Part shown: in pieces, positions 23,923 through 34,046 of the stretch
Layout: each line of letters begins with the position of its first letter
Numbering within the stretch: position 1 is the first letter of the stretch
Source of the DNA: Bipolaris cookei
Lineage: Eukaryota > Ascomycota > Dothideomycetes > Pleosporales > Pleosporaceae
Assembly (NCBI GenBank): GCA_002286855.1
Contig: NRSV01000007.1
Span: forward strand, 569,277 to 633,276
DNA: 64,000 nt
Reading direction: 5' to 3'
Notes under the pieces: generated by a model
The model's input: the letters and a program-made list of their open reading frames with translations, nothing else
What the model was told of the DNA's origin: nothing
Database searches by the model: none
Translations under genes and position numbers: made by a program

Positions 23923-24846
23923 CTACTTTTGCTCTGCCTGAGCCATCAGCCTTTGCATCAGGCTACCGACAGGTCCTATGGCTTTCTTGCCCAGCACTAC
24001 ATCTCGAGTACCGTCTCTCTTTCTACACACCGCCTTTTCGATCCGACCATCTTTGGTGATGCTCATAGCCGCTGTCCGCCTGTCGGACCATGTGATGGTG
24101 ATCTGTCTGACCGCAGCATCGGCCTCGATATCCAGAATACGTGCGGCTCTATCCTCGTCTTCAGATGCCTCATTATCAGAACTGGCATCATCGTCGCTCA
24201 CAAACGCGTTCAGGACGTTACTGGTTGATGCAGTTGCTAACTCCTCACTGTCCCGTCTTTGCTTGATGAGCCCTGCCTCTCTCTTCAACTTTCTTACAGC
24301 ATCAACTCGCATGTTCCAGCTCACAAGCTCTTTCCGCAGTAGACGTCCGAAGCGTACCAAGTCCTGCTCTGGATCGTGTTCCTCATCTTTCCCGCTTCCC
24401 GGTAGCCATTTGGCGGCCAACTGTTGGAGTGGTATGCATGGAGGGATGGTGTGCTTGTGGATGCTCAGAAGTTTCTTTTCTTCCTTGTCTTGGATGTTCA
24501 ACAGAACATGGTACGTCTCAATGAATTTCTCGGCGACAGAAACATCAATGCTAACACCGAGGATGTTGCCGTCGTTCGCTGCATGCGGGTCCGGATCTTT
24601 GACTCTGTAGGCAGTTACGCCAGCGCATGCACGATATACGTTTTCAAGATTGCGCTTTGATTGTTGCGTAATGATGTGCTGAGCATTGTCGGAAGATTTG
24701 CTGTGTTCATCTCTGTTCTGGAGACGTGCTGCGAGGTGGGGTTGCGACACGAGGACTGACGACAAGTTCGCGCGCTGGGCTTGTAGTGTCGCTAGGCGAG
24801 CGTGAAGGTCATTAATTTCGTCGTCGAGCTGTTCGACTGTCTCCAT
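23923..24846 (-). CDS. Kinetochore protein of the CENP-O/Mcm21 family
   Basis: Intronless, 307 aa. An N-terminal coiled coil (about residues 3-35, VEQLDDEINDLHARLATLQA) is followed by the CENP-O core. In the core, AYRVKDPDPHAANDGNILGV and FIETYHVLLN match the first RWD-like strands, and HKHTIPPCIPLQQLAAKWLP is the most recognisable conserved segment. A C-terminal part after an acidic linker (DDDASSDNEASEDED) finishes the double-RWD fold. CENP-O/Mcm21 is part of the COMA/CCAN inner kinetochore that links CENP-A chromatin to outer kinetochore proteins. Assignment rests on these conserved patches from memory and is good but not certain. The gene is divergent from the acetyl-CoA transporter. Confidence 0.75.
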   Translation of the reverse strand: METVEQLDDEINDLHARLATLQAQRANLSSVLVSQPHLAARLQNRDEHSKSSDNAQHIITQQSKRNLENVYRACAGVTAYRVKDPDPHAANDGNILGVSIDVSVAEKFIETYHVLLNIQDKEEKKLLSIHKHTIPPCIPLQQLAAKWLPGSGKDEEHDPEQDLVRFGRLLRKELVSWNMRVDAVRKLKREAGLIKQRRDSEELATASTSNVLNAFVSDDDASSDNEASEDEDRAARILDIEADAAVRQITITWSDRRTAAMSITKDGRIEKAVCRKRDGTRDVVLGKKAIGPVGSLMQRLMAQAEQK

Positions 24847-25316
24847 CTTGAGTTTTGTGTATTAACGTTGGATGTATATATATATGTGCAGTGATGCGAC
24901 ACTGTTCCAGACGCGTCGACAGGTTCAGCGCGTTGGCACGTGAGTGGGTGTGGCGTGGGTAAGGGTCAAGTGGCATGAACACCCCGGCTCGCCTAGTGCT
25001 GCACCGCCGTTCTTAAACTCTCATTGAGGACACGGTTGTAGCGTCAGACGCACCTTGGTTCCGTGGCGATCATTGTTGCATCTGCATCTATTAGTGCTGC
25101 TGTTTATAAATTCCTCACTCTTTTTTGTTTGCTAGTCGCTCTCTGCCCAGGAACACCTTTCAAGGATTTCGTCTTCTCTTTCCTTCGCCCCAAACCCCTA
25201 GTCGCTGATCCCTGACATCACCCACCTGTCCACAGACGACTTGTGCCACCAACACCTACTCCGAGATTCCTGCTATTCCTCCCCGTCAATTCCAACCGGG
25301 TCAATAACACACACAA
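24847..25316. promoter_or_regulatory. CENP-O / acetyl-CoA transporter divergent promoter
   Basis: 470 bp between head-to-head starts. The half nearest the transporter is pyrimidine-rich (about 25115-25300), typical of a fungal 5' leader. A short TATATATATA run lies near 24874 on the kinetochore side. Confidence 0.4.
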
Positions 25317-27158
25317 ATGAGCAAACGAGGCTCGCGATCCAAGAATCGTGGCTCTGTACTCCGAGAACAGGGCTCGACCGACTCACTTAAGGAAAAGAAG
25401 AACGGCGATGCGAACACGACCGCGACCATGAACGGCGTCATATTGGAACATCGGCGCAAGCATGCTTCTTTCGATAGCGCTTCGCCCTCGAGTCAGGCTG
25501 CATCGCTGATGGGCAATCCCAACTTCTCGCTCGATGACGAAGTACCCAAGCTAGGAGAGGATGAAGGACCATCCAAGGGCTTTTTCGAACTTTCAAAGAA
25601 GGACCAGAGCAACTTTTTGTTGCTGGTTCTACTGTACTTTCTCCAGGGTATACCCATGGGTCTGGCGCATGGCTCGGTACCGTTCCTCTTGAAGCACAGT
25701 GTCTCCTACGCGGCGATTGGTGTATTTTCGCTTGCCGCATACCCATACTCATTGAAACTTCTCTGGAGTCCAATTGTAGACGCAGTCTGGTCGCCTACCA
25801 TTGGCCGTCGTAAGAGCTGGATCCTGCCGATCCAGACAATCTCTGGATTTTCTATGATTTGGCTGGGCAAGAACATCAACCGCATGATGAAAGAGGCTGG
25901 CGAGACAGACAGTGGGGTTTGGAACTTCACATGGTGGTGGTTCGCGCTTGTGTTCCTGTGCGCCACCCAAGACATTGCTGTAGATGGTGGGTAACACTTC
26001 TATACTTAAAGTGACAAGACTAACAATACTAGGCTGGGCACTTACTCTTCTCTCAAAGGAGAATCTCGCATACGCCTCTACTGCGCAAACCGTTGGCCTA
26101 ACCGCAGGTCAATTCCTCTCGTACACTGTATTTCTGGCCTTTAACTCAAAGGATTTTGCAAACAGGTGGTTTCGCACCACTCCCGCAGAAACGGGCATCA
26201 TGGAGCTAGATGGCTACCTTAGCTTCTGGGGCTGGGCCTACCTGATTGTCACCTTCGGATTGGCAGTCATGAAGCGCGAAGACCGTGACAGGAACGGCGA
26301 CGGCATTGGAGAGGTCTACCGCACCATGTGGGGTATCCTTAAGTTGAAGAACATCCAAAGCTTCATCATCATTCACCTCATTGCAAAGATTGGATTCCAG
26401 GCGAACGACGCTGTCACGAGTCTGAAGCTCCTGGATAAGGGCCTGAAGCAGGAGCAGTTGTCGCTCGTCATCCTGGTAGACTTTCCTGTTGAGGTCTTCT
26501 TGGGCTACTACATTGGCAAATGGTGCCAGACGTACCCTCCCATGCACATTTGGTGCTGGTCGTTTGTCGGACGCCTGGTCGCTGCGGGATTCGCGCAGTT
26601 TGTTGTGTCGATTTTCCCAGCCGGAGGTGCATCGAGCGGATTCCTCTTGCTCGTCATTGCCGAGCATGTGCTCTCGACTTTTATGAATACAGTCATGTTC
26701 GTTGCCGTCAGCGCCTTTCACGCTAAGATCTCTGATCCATTGATCGGCGGTACATACATGACTCTTCTCGCCACGTAAGTTCAGCTTGCCTCATTACACC
26801 ACCTGGATTTGTAATTGACCTGAAGTGCAGTGTCTCGAACTTGGGTGGAACATTCCCACGCTACTTTGTTCTCAAGGCGGTTGACATGTTCACCTCGGCG
26901 ACTTGCATGCCACCTACTAGTGGGCTCAAGGCTGGCCTGAAAGGACCCCTCGTCACGCAGCCTTTTTCATGTGCTGTTGAAGCCGAAAAGCATCGGTGCA
27001 TAGAAGGAGGAGGCGTGTGCAACGTCACAACGGATGGATACTACATTGTCAACATGCTATGTATTCTGATTGGAGTAGTGACATTCTGGGGATATATCAA
27101 GCCTGCGGTAGTGAGGATACAGGCGTTGCCGTTGCGCGCGTGGAGAATTGCTGGGTAG
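25317..27158 (+). CDS. Acetyl-CoA transporter (AT-1/SLC33A1 family), MFS fold
   Basis: Exons 25317-25986, 26033-26774 and 26831-27158 give 579 aa. A hydrophilic N-terminus of about 95 residues is followed by about 11-12 membrane helices. Family hallmarks are YFLQGIPMGLAHGSVPFLL in helix 1, YPYSLKLLWSPIVDAVW, GRRKSWILPIQ in the first loop, and CATQDIAVDGWAL, in which the VDG-W junction is split by intron 1. In the second half LIAKIGFQANDAVTSLKLL and FMNTVMFVAVSAFHAKISDP also match. The animal homologue moves acetyl-CoA into the ER/Golgi lumen for protein and glycan acetylation; the same compartment is inferred here. The C-terminal loop has a Cys-rich segment (CAVEAEKHRC...GGVCNVT). All three junctions keep frame. 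Confidence 0.93.
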
Positions 27159-28049
27159 AGGCTCACAGACACATGTACATACTATGTAAGGCATAGAGTT
27201 AGCAGCTGTTATGGAATGTATGCACCCTGCCAGACTGCTGAACGTGTCTTGTTGGTTGCAGCAATCAATGCAAGTGTTTGCTGCAGCATGAGGCTGAAAA
27301 GTTCAAATTCAATGTACTTGAGACGATGGCGAGTTTCCAAGACGCTTGCGCACGTTTGTCCCGCGCTCGCACGTTCTCCCGTGATCAGGCGTGTGTGGGT
27401 AGCCAATGGTTCGAGACCTGATGCAACTGACAAAGATGCAACTGACAAAATACGCCGAAGATGCCGAAGGACTGGAACCGCGGCACAGCATTTTGGCATT
27501 CCTGGAATTTCTGACATATCAGGCCATGCGTGGCTGTAGTGGGTCGGCATTAGTGTGGCAAAACCTTTTAAAAAAAGCCCTGTACCTGCGCGTGTTCTGA
27601 TAACAGCAGCACATCTTCAATCACGACATACACCAAAGCACCTACAAACCAAACAGGGCCCCCAGCAAACGTCGACGCTTAGCTAAGTACGGCTAGTCGC
27701 TTGGACCACGCGTTTTGACATCTGTCGCAAACAGCCTGCTAGACTTAAATTTCTCTTTGGCCTTTCTTCCCTCGATTCCTATTCGCCTGTAGGCATACCG
27801 CAGCCTATTACTTAAGTATCGGTTCAAACTCCCCTAACCTAAATCCGACTATACGCCCCGATTCTACCTCATCGCCGACCGCCAGTTGCGCTTTTAAAAA
27901 GTCGACTCCATTCCACGCCGATTCCGCCGAGTTCTGTCGTTGGCATCGATTTGCGAACCGACTTGAACACACAGAATCGCCCCCAACTACATAGACCTTT
28001 TCTCTCGTGTCGCGCGACGTCCTTTTAGTACACACCCCAGCCAGAAAAA
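27159..28049. other. intergenic, 0.9 kb
   Basis: Transporter 3'UTR and peroxiredoxin promoter. Short open frames around 27.2-27.6 kb on both strands look fortuitous. A GGTTCGAGACC at 27407-27417 superficially recalls a tRNA T-loop, but no cloverleaf can be formed around it. Confidence 0.45.
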
Positions 28050-28920
28050 ATGGCTTACTCAGCATACCAACCCAAGGCACGGGTACAAAAGCCCGCGCCT
28101 CACTTCACGGGCACGGCTGTTGTCGATGGTACATTTGAAGGTACATTGATATGTGACCTCGACAAGACAAGGCGATATGAACTAACTGTCTCTATCCAGA
28201 ACTCAGCTTAACCGCCTACACATCCACCAAGCAATGGCTGGTCCTTGGCTTCGTCCCCATGGCATGGACCTTTGTCTGCCCGACCGAGATTCTTGCGTTT
28301 AGTGATCGCGCCGCCGATTTCGCTGCCCGGGGCGCCAGTGTCGTCTTCTCCAGCACAGACAGCGAGTACAGCTTACTTGCATGGACCAACGCAAGCAAGA
28401 GAGACGGAGGGCTCGGCAAGATCAACATTCCCCTGCTTAGCGACAAGAACCACAGCATTGCGAAGGACTATGGTGTCTTGATTGAGGAAGAGGGCATCGC
28501 TCTCCGTGGACTCTTCTTGATCGACCCCAATGGCATTGTACGACAGATCACCATCAACGATCTTCCTGTCGGACGTTCAGTAGACGAGACGCTCCGTCTG
28601 ATTGATGCTTTCCAGTTCACAGACAAGTACGGCGAGGTACGTATGCCTGCTATATGGTCTTCCAACCCATGTATATGTGGAGTTGAATACTGACTTTGGT
28701 TCCTTAGGTCTGCCCCGCAAACTGGAACCCCGGTGATGAGACCATCAAGGCAACCCCCGAAGGCAACAAGGAATATCTCGCCAAGGTCCATGTTGACACT
28801 AAGATGTCGGATGTTGCGGCTAAGACAAATGGTAAGTCTACCTTGCGCGGGGCATAGTCGCGTGTCGGAGAATTCTGTAAATGCAATGTGCTGATATCTT
28901 ATCTTGCAGGTACTTCTTGA
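28050..28920 (+). CDS. Typical 2-Cys peroxiredoxin (thioredoxin peroxidase)
   Basis: Four exons (28050-28140, 28200-28636, 28708-28831, 28910-28920) give 220 aa. The enzyme reduces hydrogen peroxide and organic peroxides using thioredoxin. The peroxidatic Cys lies in MAWTFVCPTEILAF and the resolving Cys in GEVCPANWNPGDETIKA; spacing and context are those of the AhpC/Tsa1 group. PLLSDKNHSIAKDYGVL and RGLFLIDPNGIVRQI also fit. No presequence is evident, so it is probably cytosolic. The last exon is an 11-nt micro-exon encoding the end of NGTS. If the last intron is retained, translation would end as NGKSTLRGA instead. The C-terminus is shorter than the YF-containing tail of oxidation-sensitive eukaryotic enzymes and has no YF motif, which may make it robust to hyperoxidation. 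Confidence 0.93.
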
Positions 28921-29374
28921 GTTATATTGTGTGAGCCTGCTAAATCATGCGATGTTAGCATCTCGATGTATCGAGGCGGTCTGCATTGATTGGCGTTGCT
29001 TTGGCATCTGTAATTAGTTTTCGGCCCTACAGCTTTACCATGCTGTCTTAACGATCAACATTCCCCTCTATAGACTGTAGAAATTCTGAATTATATAATC
29101 GCCGCGCTTGTTAGTCCTGCACGCCCAGTAACATGGTATTCCAGACACAGCGGTATGATGCAAGTGTGCTATACGTATATGCGCTCCAAAAGTTCGGTGT
29201 GGATTTAATCAAGCGGTGCATATTGTGAGACAGATTGTCCAATCGTCAATCCAAACACGTTGCATGTATACGCCGTGTATGGAATGCATGCGTTAGCGCT
29301 CGCTTGGCAGACGGCTTTGCGCGAACGCCTTCGGTCTACCCCTTTCGATAAGGTCCACGAGTGACTCTCCAATC
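28921..29374. other. intergenic, 454 bp
   Basis: Peroxiredoxin 3'UTR and promoter of the Myb gene; no further feature seen. Confidence 0.5.
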
Positions 29375-31504
29375 ATGGAGCCGCGACTAAATGCATTACT
29401 AGACCTCTCCAGCCCAGGCGGTATGCCGTACGTGACAAATACACCCGATGTCACTACGTCCAGCTCGCAGAGGCCACCGCACCAAGCCGATTCTACTTTT
29501 GTGCGGCCCAAAGCGCTGATGCTGGCGAACTCATCGTCGCCAGACAACACCCAGGCCAACGACGTCCGAAAAGAAGTACATGACAAGATACACCCAACGC
29601 GAGCAATGCCCAGTGCTCCTATAGCACAAGTACTCAACAATGAGGCCAATCTGCTTTCTTCACAATCTGTTCCCAATACTTTTGCTCCCTCTGCGACTCC
29701 ATTCAGCGGCCGACTAGTGGATCTCCTACTAGAGAGTCCTGAGCATACAAAACAACGATGGGACCAAGACCAGCAATTTTTGCAGCCTGATAATACGGGA
29801 TACAGTCCTTCTGTAATCAAGCTCCCAAGACTTCCACAGCCTCCTAAGAAGACGGCAAAACGGCCTAGGATACCGCCGCTCTTACAGGGCTTACATCAGC
29901 CTCCGCCTTTACCACCTGAGGGCAGATTGTTCCCGCCGATCACTGGAGAAAAGAATGCTTTTGCTGGTGAAAGAGAATACGATTCACTGTTTGAAGAACC
30001 AAGAACTAAAGATGTGGATGACCATGCTTTTCTTGAAAATAGTGCCCAGGAACTCGTTAGGAGTGCTCAACATGAGTATGGATCAAATAGTCAGGTGACA
30101 GCACAGAATTCCCCACTGAGTGGAACACCTGTTGTTCAAGAGGCCAGGCCACAGTCAAACAAGGAGATAAGCCCTCCTAGTCAAACCCAGATTAAGCGTG
30201 GAAAGAAGCGAACCAAGTGGTCAGAACAAGAGACCAAGGATCTGCTTATAGGCGTGAGCAGATTCGGTATTGGAAGCTGGAAAAAGATACTGCAAAGCCC
30301 AGACTTTGCGTTCAACAACCGCACTGCCGTTGATTTAAAAGACCGGTTTCGCGTGTGCTGTCCTGGTGAAGGGTTGAAACCTAGGCAACCAAAAACCAGC
30401 GCCAAGGAGAAGCACTCAGTGGATGCTGTACATACCCACCATGACGGTTACGGGAAGGGCGCAGAGCAAGTGGATAAAACAAACAACTCTGCATCTACAT
30501 CTTCAGACTCTACAGTAGCTACACGTACAACCAAAGCTACCACTACAATGCCCAACCTCTCCGAGCTGGGTATCCACGAGCCCTTTTCCAAAACAGCACG
30601 CCGCCCGCGACGCCCCTTCACGGCAGCCGATGACGTGAACCTACTCAAAGGATTCGAAAAATACGGCCCAGTCTGGCACTCCATGCGCGATGACCCAGAG
30701 CTCGAATTCGGATCACGACATGCAACAGACCTACGCGACAGATTCCGCATCCGCTACCCAGAACGCTACGCAAGAGCAGGCTACAAGCTCAAAAGCAAAG
30801 AAAAAGAGCGAGAAAGACTTCGAAGAGGCATACTAGATTCCGAACCAAGAGAAGCCAACGCAGCAGTATTAGAACCCCCTACGTCCCTGACCGTACCCAA
30901 AGACAAAAACTCCGACGAACCAAACATCATCGCTCTGTCTAAACCCCCAAACACAGCACCATTATCCTACCCATCCACCAGCATGCCCCTTACCTTTTCC
31001 CAACCCCCGCTCTCCTCCCACCTCCAATACACAACTACAACCACAACCACCACCGGCCCGTCCCTCAAACCTTTCACAACTTCCTCCTCGTATCTCGCCG
31101 ATCCCTTACCCATGCTCTCCTTCTCTGACGAAGAAGACATCGCAGACAACATGGCGAACAACGCGCATTCGGGAGGCGGGGACCAAAGTCCTGTGACGCT
31201 GAGTCGGAATATTCTGCGCTGGGCAGATGCGAATCCCTCGTCTTTGTATTCGTTTGTGCCAGGGGCGGGATATAGAGCTGCTAGTGGTAGTGGCGGGGGA
31301 GAGAGATCAATGGGGTTTGGAGGGAGTGAAGGGGTACCTGGAAGTGCGATGAGCAGTAGTGGTGCTGCTTTGGCTGGAGGACAACAGCAACAGCAGCAGC
31401 AGCAAGGCAAAGGGACGATGAGAAACAACATCCTCCCTGAAGCAGAAGGCTGGTCGTTTTCAGATCGAACTGCGACTCTGGCGTCGTTCAAGTATCGAAG
31501 TTAA
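29375..31504 (+). CDS. Two-repeat telobox Myb/SANT DNA-binding protein
   Basis: Intronless, 709 aa. Repeat 1 lies at about residues 275-325 (KRTKWSEQETKDLLIGVSRF, GSWKKIL, then TAVDLKDRFRVCC). Repeat 2 lies at about residues 407-460 (RRPFTAADDVNLLKGFEKYG, VWHSMRDD, then HATDLRDRFRIRYPERYARA). The VDLKDRFR and TDLRDRFR recognition helices are the telobox variant of Myb found in TRF/Teb1/Tay1-type proteins that bind TTAGGG-like DNA at telomeres and some promoters. The N-terminal 270 residues and the C-terminus are low-complexity (Pro, Ser, poly-Thr near 31035-31055, poly-Gln near 31382-31402). No TRFH dimerisation domain is seen, so it resembles Teb1/Tay1 rather than Taz1/TRF. Telomere binding is inference. 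It converges on annexin with 120 bp between stops. Confidence 0.82.
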   Translation: MEPRLNALLDLSSPGGMPYVTNTPDVTTSSSQRPPHQADSTFVRPKALMLANSSSPDNTQANDVRKEVHDKIHPTRAMPSAPIAQVLNNEANLLSSQSVPNTFAPSATPFSGRLVDLLLESPEHTKQRWDQDQQFLQPDNTGYSPSVIKLPRLPQPPKKTAKRPRIPPLLQGLHQPPPLPPEGRLFPPITGEKNAFAGEREYDSLFEEPRTKDVDDHAFLENSAQELVRSAQHEYGSNSQVTAQNSPLSGTPVVQEARPQSNKEISPPSQTQIKRGKKRTKWSEQETKDLLIGVSRFGIGSWKKILQSPDFAFNNRTAVDLKDRFRVCCPGEGLKPRQPKTSAKEKHSVDAVHTHHDGYGKGAEQVDKTNNSASTSSDSTVATRTTKATTTMPNLSELGIHEPFSKTARRPRRPFTAADDVNLLKGFEKYGPVWHSMRDDPELEFGSRHATDLRDRFRIRYPERYARAGYKLKSKEKERERLRRGILDSEPREANAAVLEPPTSLTVPKDKNSDEPNIIALSKPPNTAPLSYPSTSMPLTFSQPPLSSHLQYTTTTTTTTGPSLKPFTTSSSYLADPLPMLSFSDEEDIADNMANNAHSGGGDQSPVTLSRNILRWADANPSSLYSFVPGAGYRAASGSGGGERSMGFGGSEGVPGSAMSSSGAALAGGQQQQQQQQGKGTMRNNILPEAEGWSFSDRTATLASFKYRS

Positions 31505-31624
31505 AAAACATATCAACGAATTCAGTTTAGGATGATGGGTAAACGAAAGAAACGAGCATATACTACATGGAAATTACATTTTTATTCATTTCTTTCTCAT
31601 AACGGGCCTTCAGAGTCTCGTGAT

Positions 31625-33790
31625 TTACCTAGCACTCTGACACACGGCAAGGCAAAACTGTCTAAAATCGCCTCGAGTCGCTTCTTCAAGATCTTCTTCT
31701 ACCATACGTCCGTATTTCTCTTCGTACTCGTTCATCACACGCATGAAATGCATACGATCCCAGTGGAAGCGCACAAGGCGCGAAATAAGCAGCTCGACGC
31801 GCTGCTGGCGGTCATGTTTGCTGGATGTAGAAGAAATGCGGCTGCCAGAGGAGCGGCCGTCCGCGGCAGGTTCGATGAGGTCGCTGAGGGCATGATGGAG
31901 GAGCATGGCGTCACGTGCGGGTCGGTTGACTAGGGAAGTTAGTATATGAGTACTTTTTGAAATAGCAGTGGCAAAGGATTGGGGAATTGACTTACTAACG
32001 CCGTTGAGAATATGCGCAATGACTTCACCAACGAGGTTATTACTCTTCTTCAGTGCGTCTCTAGCAAAGTTTCCTTGATACCTTCTCTCGTACGTTCGTA
32101 GCACCTCGCGTAGGTGCGCATCGCTGCGCATGACGACGATGCTCAGCATGACGCTTTCGCCGCCTTCTCTGGCGTTAATGGCTTTCCACAGCGTATCAAC
32201 ATCACGATTGCGATACTCTGCTGGCCATACATCGCTCTCTTCCTGCCGGGTGGCGTCCAGCGCCATCAAGATAGCTTTGCGGAACTTGTCTGCCTTGAGC
32301 TCCTTGTCCATGCAGCGCGTAAGTGAGTCGCCGTATCGCTTGTCTTTGAACGTGTCTTTGATCTCACGAACCTCGTGATTTTGGCGGCCCATGAGGGCTT
32401 CGATGAGAAGTTCACGGCGCGCAGAGTTGGACTGGTACCAGTAGTTGGCCCAATAGCCCTCACTCTCGTACTTTCCAAGAGCAGTTACGTAGGCAATCTT
32501 ACCAAAGTTACCGCTCATCTTCAGCTTGATATGCTTGGCAATGTTGATTCCCCTACCCTGGACCTTACAATGCCGCTTGTACTCAACTCTCAGTTCGAGC
32601 ATCTGATCGTGCGAAAGTATAGGGATGATGTCGATAATGGTATCCACGTTGGGTGTTCGTCCAGTCATGGCATTGACAAGTGCAAGAGCATCGTCAGTAG
32701 CATCATATATCCTGACCCGGCGTTTGTCCTTTTCCTTTTCTTGGTAACGGTCGCCAGAGCCATAGGCCGCCAGAGCCAGTTTGTCAGCATGTTTGGAAGG
32801 CCGCGACCGGCTTGGGGATCGACGCGAGGATGAAGGAGCGCGGCTGCGGCTACGGCTGTGCTTAGAACGGCGAGAATCTCGGGGTTCGAGACTTTCGAGC
32901 GGTTGCAGGTCGTCGAGGTCGTCGTCCAGCATCAGCGCCTGTGGCATAGGACTGATTGACTGGTAAGTACCATGGTAAGCTTCGAGAAGAGGACTCGGTG
33001 GTGGAAGTCCGCCAGGATACCCGCCAGGCAGGCCTCCTGGTACAATCGTCTGCAAGTCAGGCCTGTTGCCGCTCACAGACAGCCTGTCCATGCGCAATCC
33101 TTCGGGTTTACCAGGTGCACTTAGGTGACCCTGCGGGCGCATTTCCACGACATTGCGACCCTCAGTCGGACTCACGACTCCAGAGTACGAAGACGCACGG
33201 TGGCGCTCGGGATGCGGCGAGTGATTACCCATTGGAGGAGGTGGAAAGGGTTGTCCAGTAGCTGAAGGTGGAGCAGGAGCTTGTGGCATAGTCGTATATT
33301 GGGGCTGCGAGGCTGGCGCCTGCGAGACGGTTGTGTACTGAGGTTGCGACGGGGGTGCCTGCGGCCTAGTCGCATACTGAGCGGTTGGCGAGGCGACATT
33401 GGACACAGCTGTATACTGGGGCTGCGGCTGCGTAGGGTATACGGGCTGTGAGTTGTGTCGCACATGAGGCGGCTTGGAATCTGCTACCGGCTTCGCAGTG
33501 TAGGTGATGGTTGGTGGAGGATTCGCATACTGGAAAGAGCCGTCTCTCCCCGTCGCATTCGATGTCCTGGTGTGGCTAGAGGTTGGGGTGGCCGTGTACG
33601 AGAAGTTGTTGGCGGTGGATGCATACTTGACATTGTTTGCATTGGCATATGTAATGTTGGCAGCCGGGGGAGCTGTAGTTGCGGGATACGCGAATGAGGC
33701 AGCGTGGGTTGCATAGCCGGGGCGTTCGTGGGGAGGGAGGTCACTGTAGTTGCCCATGGTAATGGGCTCGCTGGGTGATCTGGTCGCCAT
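31625..33790 (-). CDS. Annexin with long disordered N-terminus (5' end unresolved)
   Basis: Exons 31996-33790 and 31625-31929 give 699 aa from MATRSPSEP; the intervening intron (31930-31995) is a multiple of 3 and could be read through. The first 340 residues are Pro/Gln/Thr/Tyr-rich with PQYTT-type repeats, then an Arg/Ser-rich patch (SRSRSRAPSSSRRSPSRSRP). Annexin repeats follow from about residue 360: DALALVNAMTGRTPNVDTII, LRVEYKRHCKVQGRGINIAKH, ALMGRQNHEVREIKDTF and MLSIVVMRSDAHLREVLRTYE. Calcium-site GxGT motifs are poorly conserved, as in fungal annexins. A likely upstream exon (33862-34046, MSLRPDSGSKRSRSKSPG) cannot be joined in this frame by canonical sites. Annexins bind acidic phospholipids; the specific role is unknown. 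Confidence 0.85.
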   Translation of the reverse strand: MATRSPSEPITMGNYSDLPPHERPGYATHAASFAYPATTAPPAANITYANANNVKYASTANNFSYTATPTSSHTRTSNATGRDGSFQYANPPPTITYTAKPVADSKPPHVRHNSQPVYPTQPQPQYTAVSNVASPTAQYATRPQAPPSQPQYTTVSQAPASQPQYTTMPQAPAPPSATGQPFPPPPMGNHSPHPERHRASSYSGVVSPTEGRNVVEMRPQGHLSAPGKPEGLRMDRLSVSGNRPDLQTIVPGGLPGGYPGGLPPPSPLLEAYHGTYQSISPMPQALMLDDDLDDLQPLESLEPRDSRRSKHSRSRSRAPSSSRRSPSRSRPSKHADKLALAAYGSGDRYQEKEKDKRRVRIYDATDDALALVNAMTGRTPNVDTIIDIIPILSHDQMLELRVEYKRHCKVQGRGINIAKHIKLKMSGNFGKIAYVTALGKYESEGYWANYWYQSNSARRELLIEALMGRQNHEVREIKDTFKDKRYGDSLTRCMDKELKADKFRKAILMALDATRQEESDVWPAEYRNRDVDTLWKAINAREGGESVMLSIVVMRSDAHLREVLRTYERRYQGNFARDALKKSNNLVGEVIAHILNGVSKSIPQSFATAISKSTHILTSLVNRPARDAMLLHHALSDLIEPAADGRSSGSRISSTSSKHDRQQRVELLISRLVRFHWDRMHFMRVMNEYEEKYGRMVEEDLEEATRGDFRQFCLAVCQSAR

Positions 33791-33861
33791 GTCTCAGTTG
33801 GGTCGTCTTGCGCGATGATGGTCGGAGGCATTCTCCAGAAGTCAGATGTCGCTTTACTCAC

Positions 33862-34046
33862 GTCGCATATTGCTGATCTGGCTGCCTGATCTCGTACTGC
33901 GGGGTCGAGGCTCCGTCAGCTGGCCCATATCGCTGAGGCTCTTGTGCATGGCTATGGCTGCGGCTGCGCGAATGGTCGCGTTCTCGACCGCGCCCCGGCG
34001 ATTTGGAGCGCGAGCGCTTGGAACCACTGTCGGGTCGTAGAGACAT
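33862..34046 (-). other. Probable upstream coding exon of the annexin gene
   Basis: An open segment starting MSLRPDSGSKRSRSKSP and ending QQYA before a canonical GTGAGT donor at 33860-33861. Its Ser/Arg and Tyr/Gln composition matches the annexin N-terminus. The nearest acceptor (ending at 33832) joins it to a different frame (MPPTIIAQDD, open to 33484), not the annexin frame, whose ATG is immediately preceded in frame by TGA. Either a further small intron or a one-base error is needed to connect them. Confidence 0.5.

Noticed and set aside
27380..27430. Possible tRNA (GGTTCGAGACC T-loop-like sequence)
   Set aside because: No matching acceptor, D-arm or anticodon stem can be formed around it.
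30967..31491. 174-codon minus-strand ORF with poly-Cys and poly-Val
   Set aside because: Antisense reading of the poly-Gln and poly-Thr codons of the Myb gene; not a real protein.
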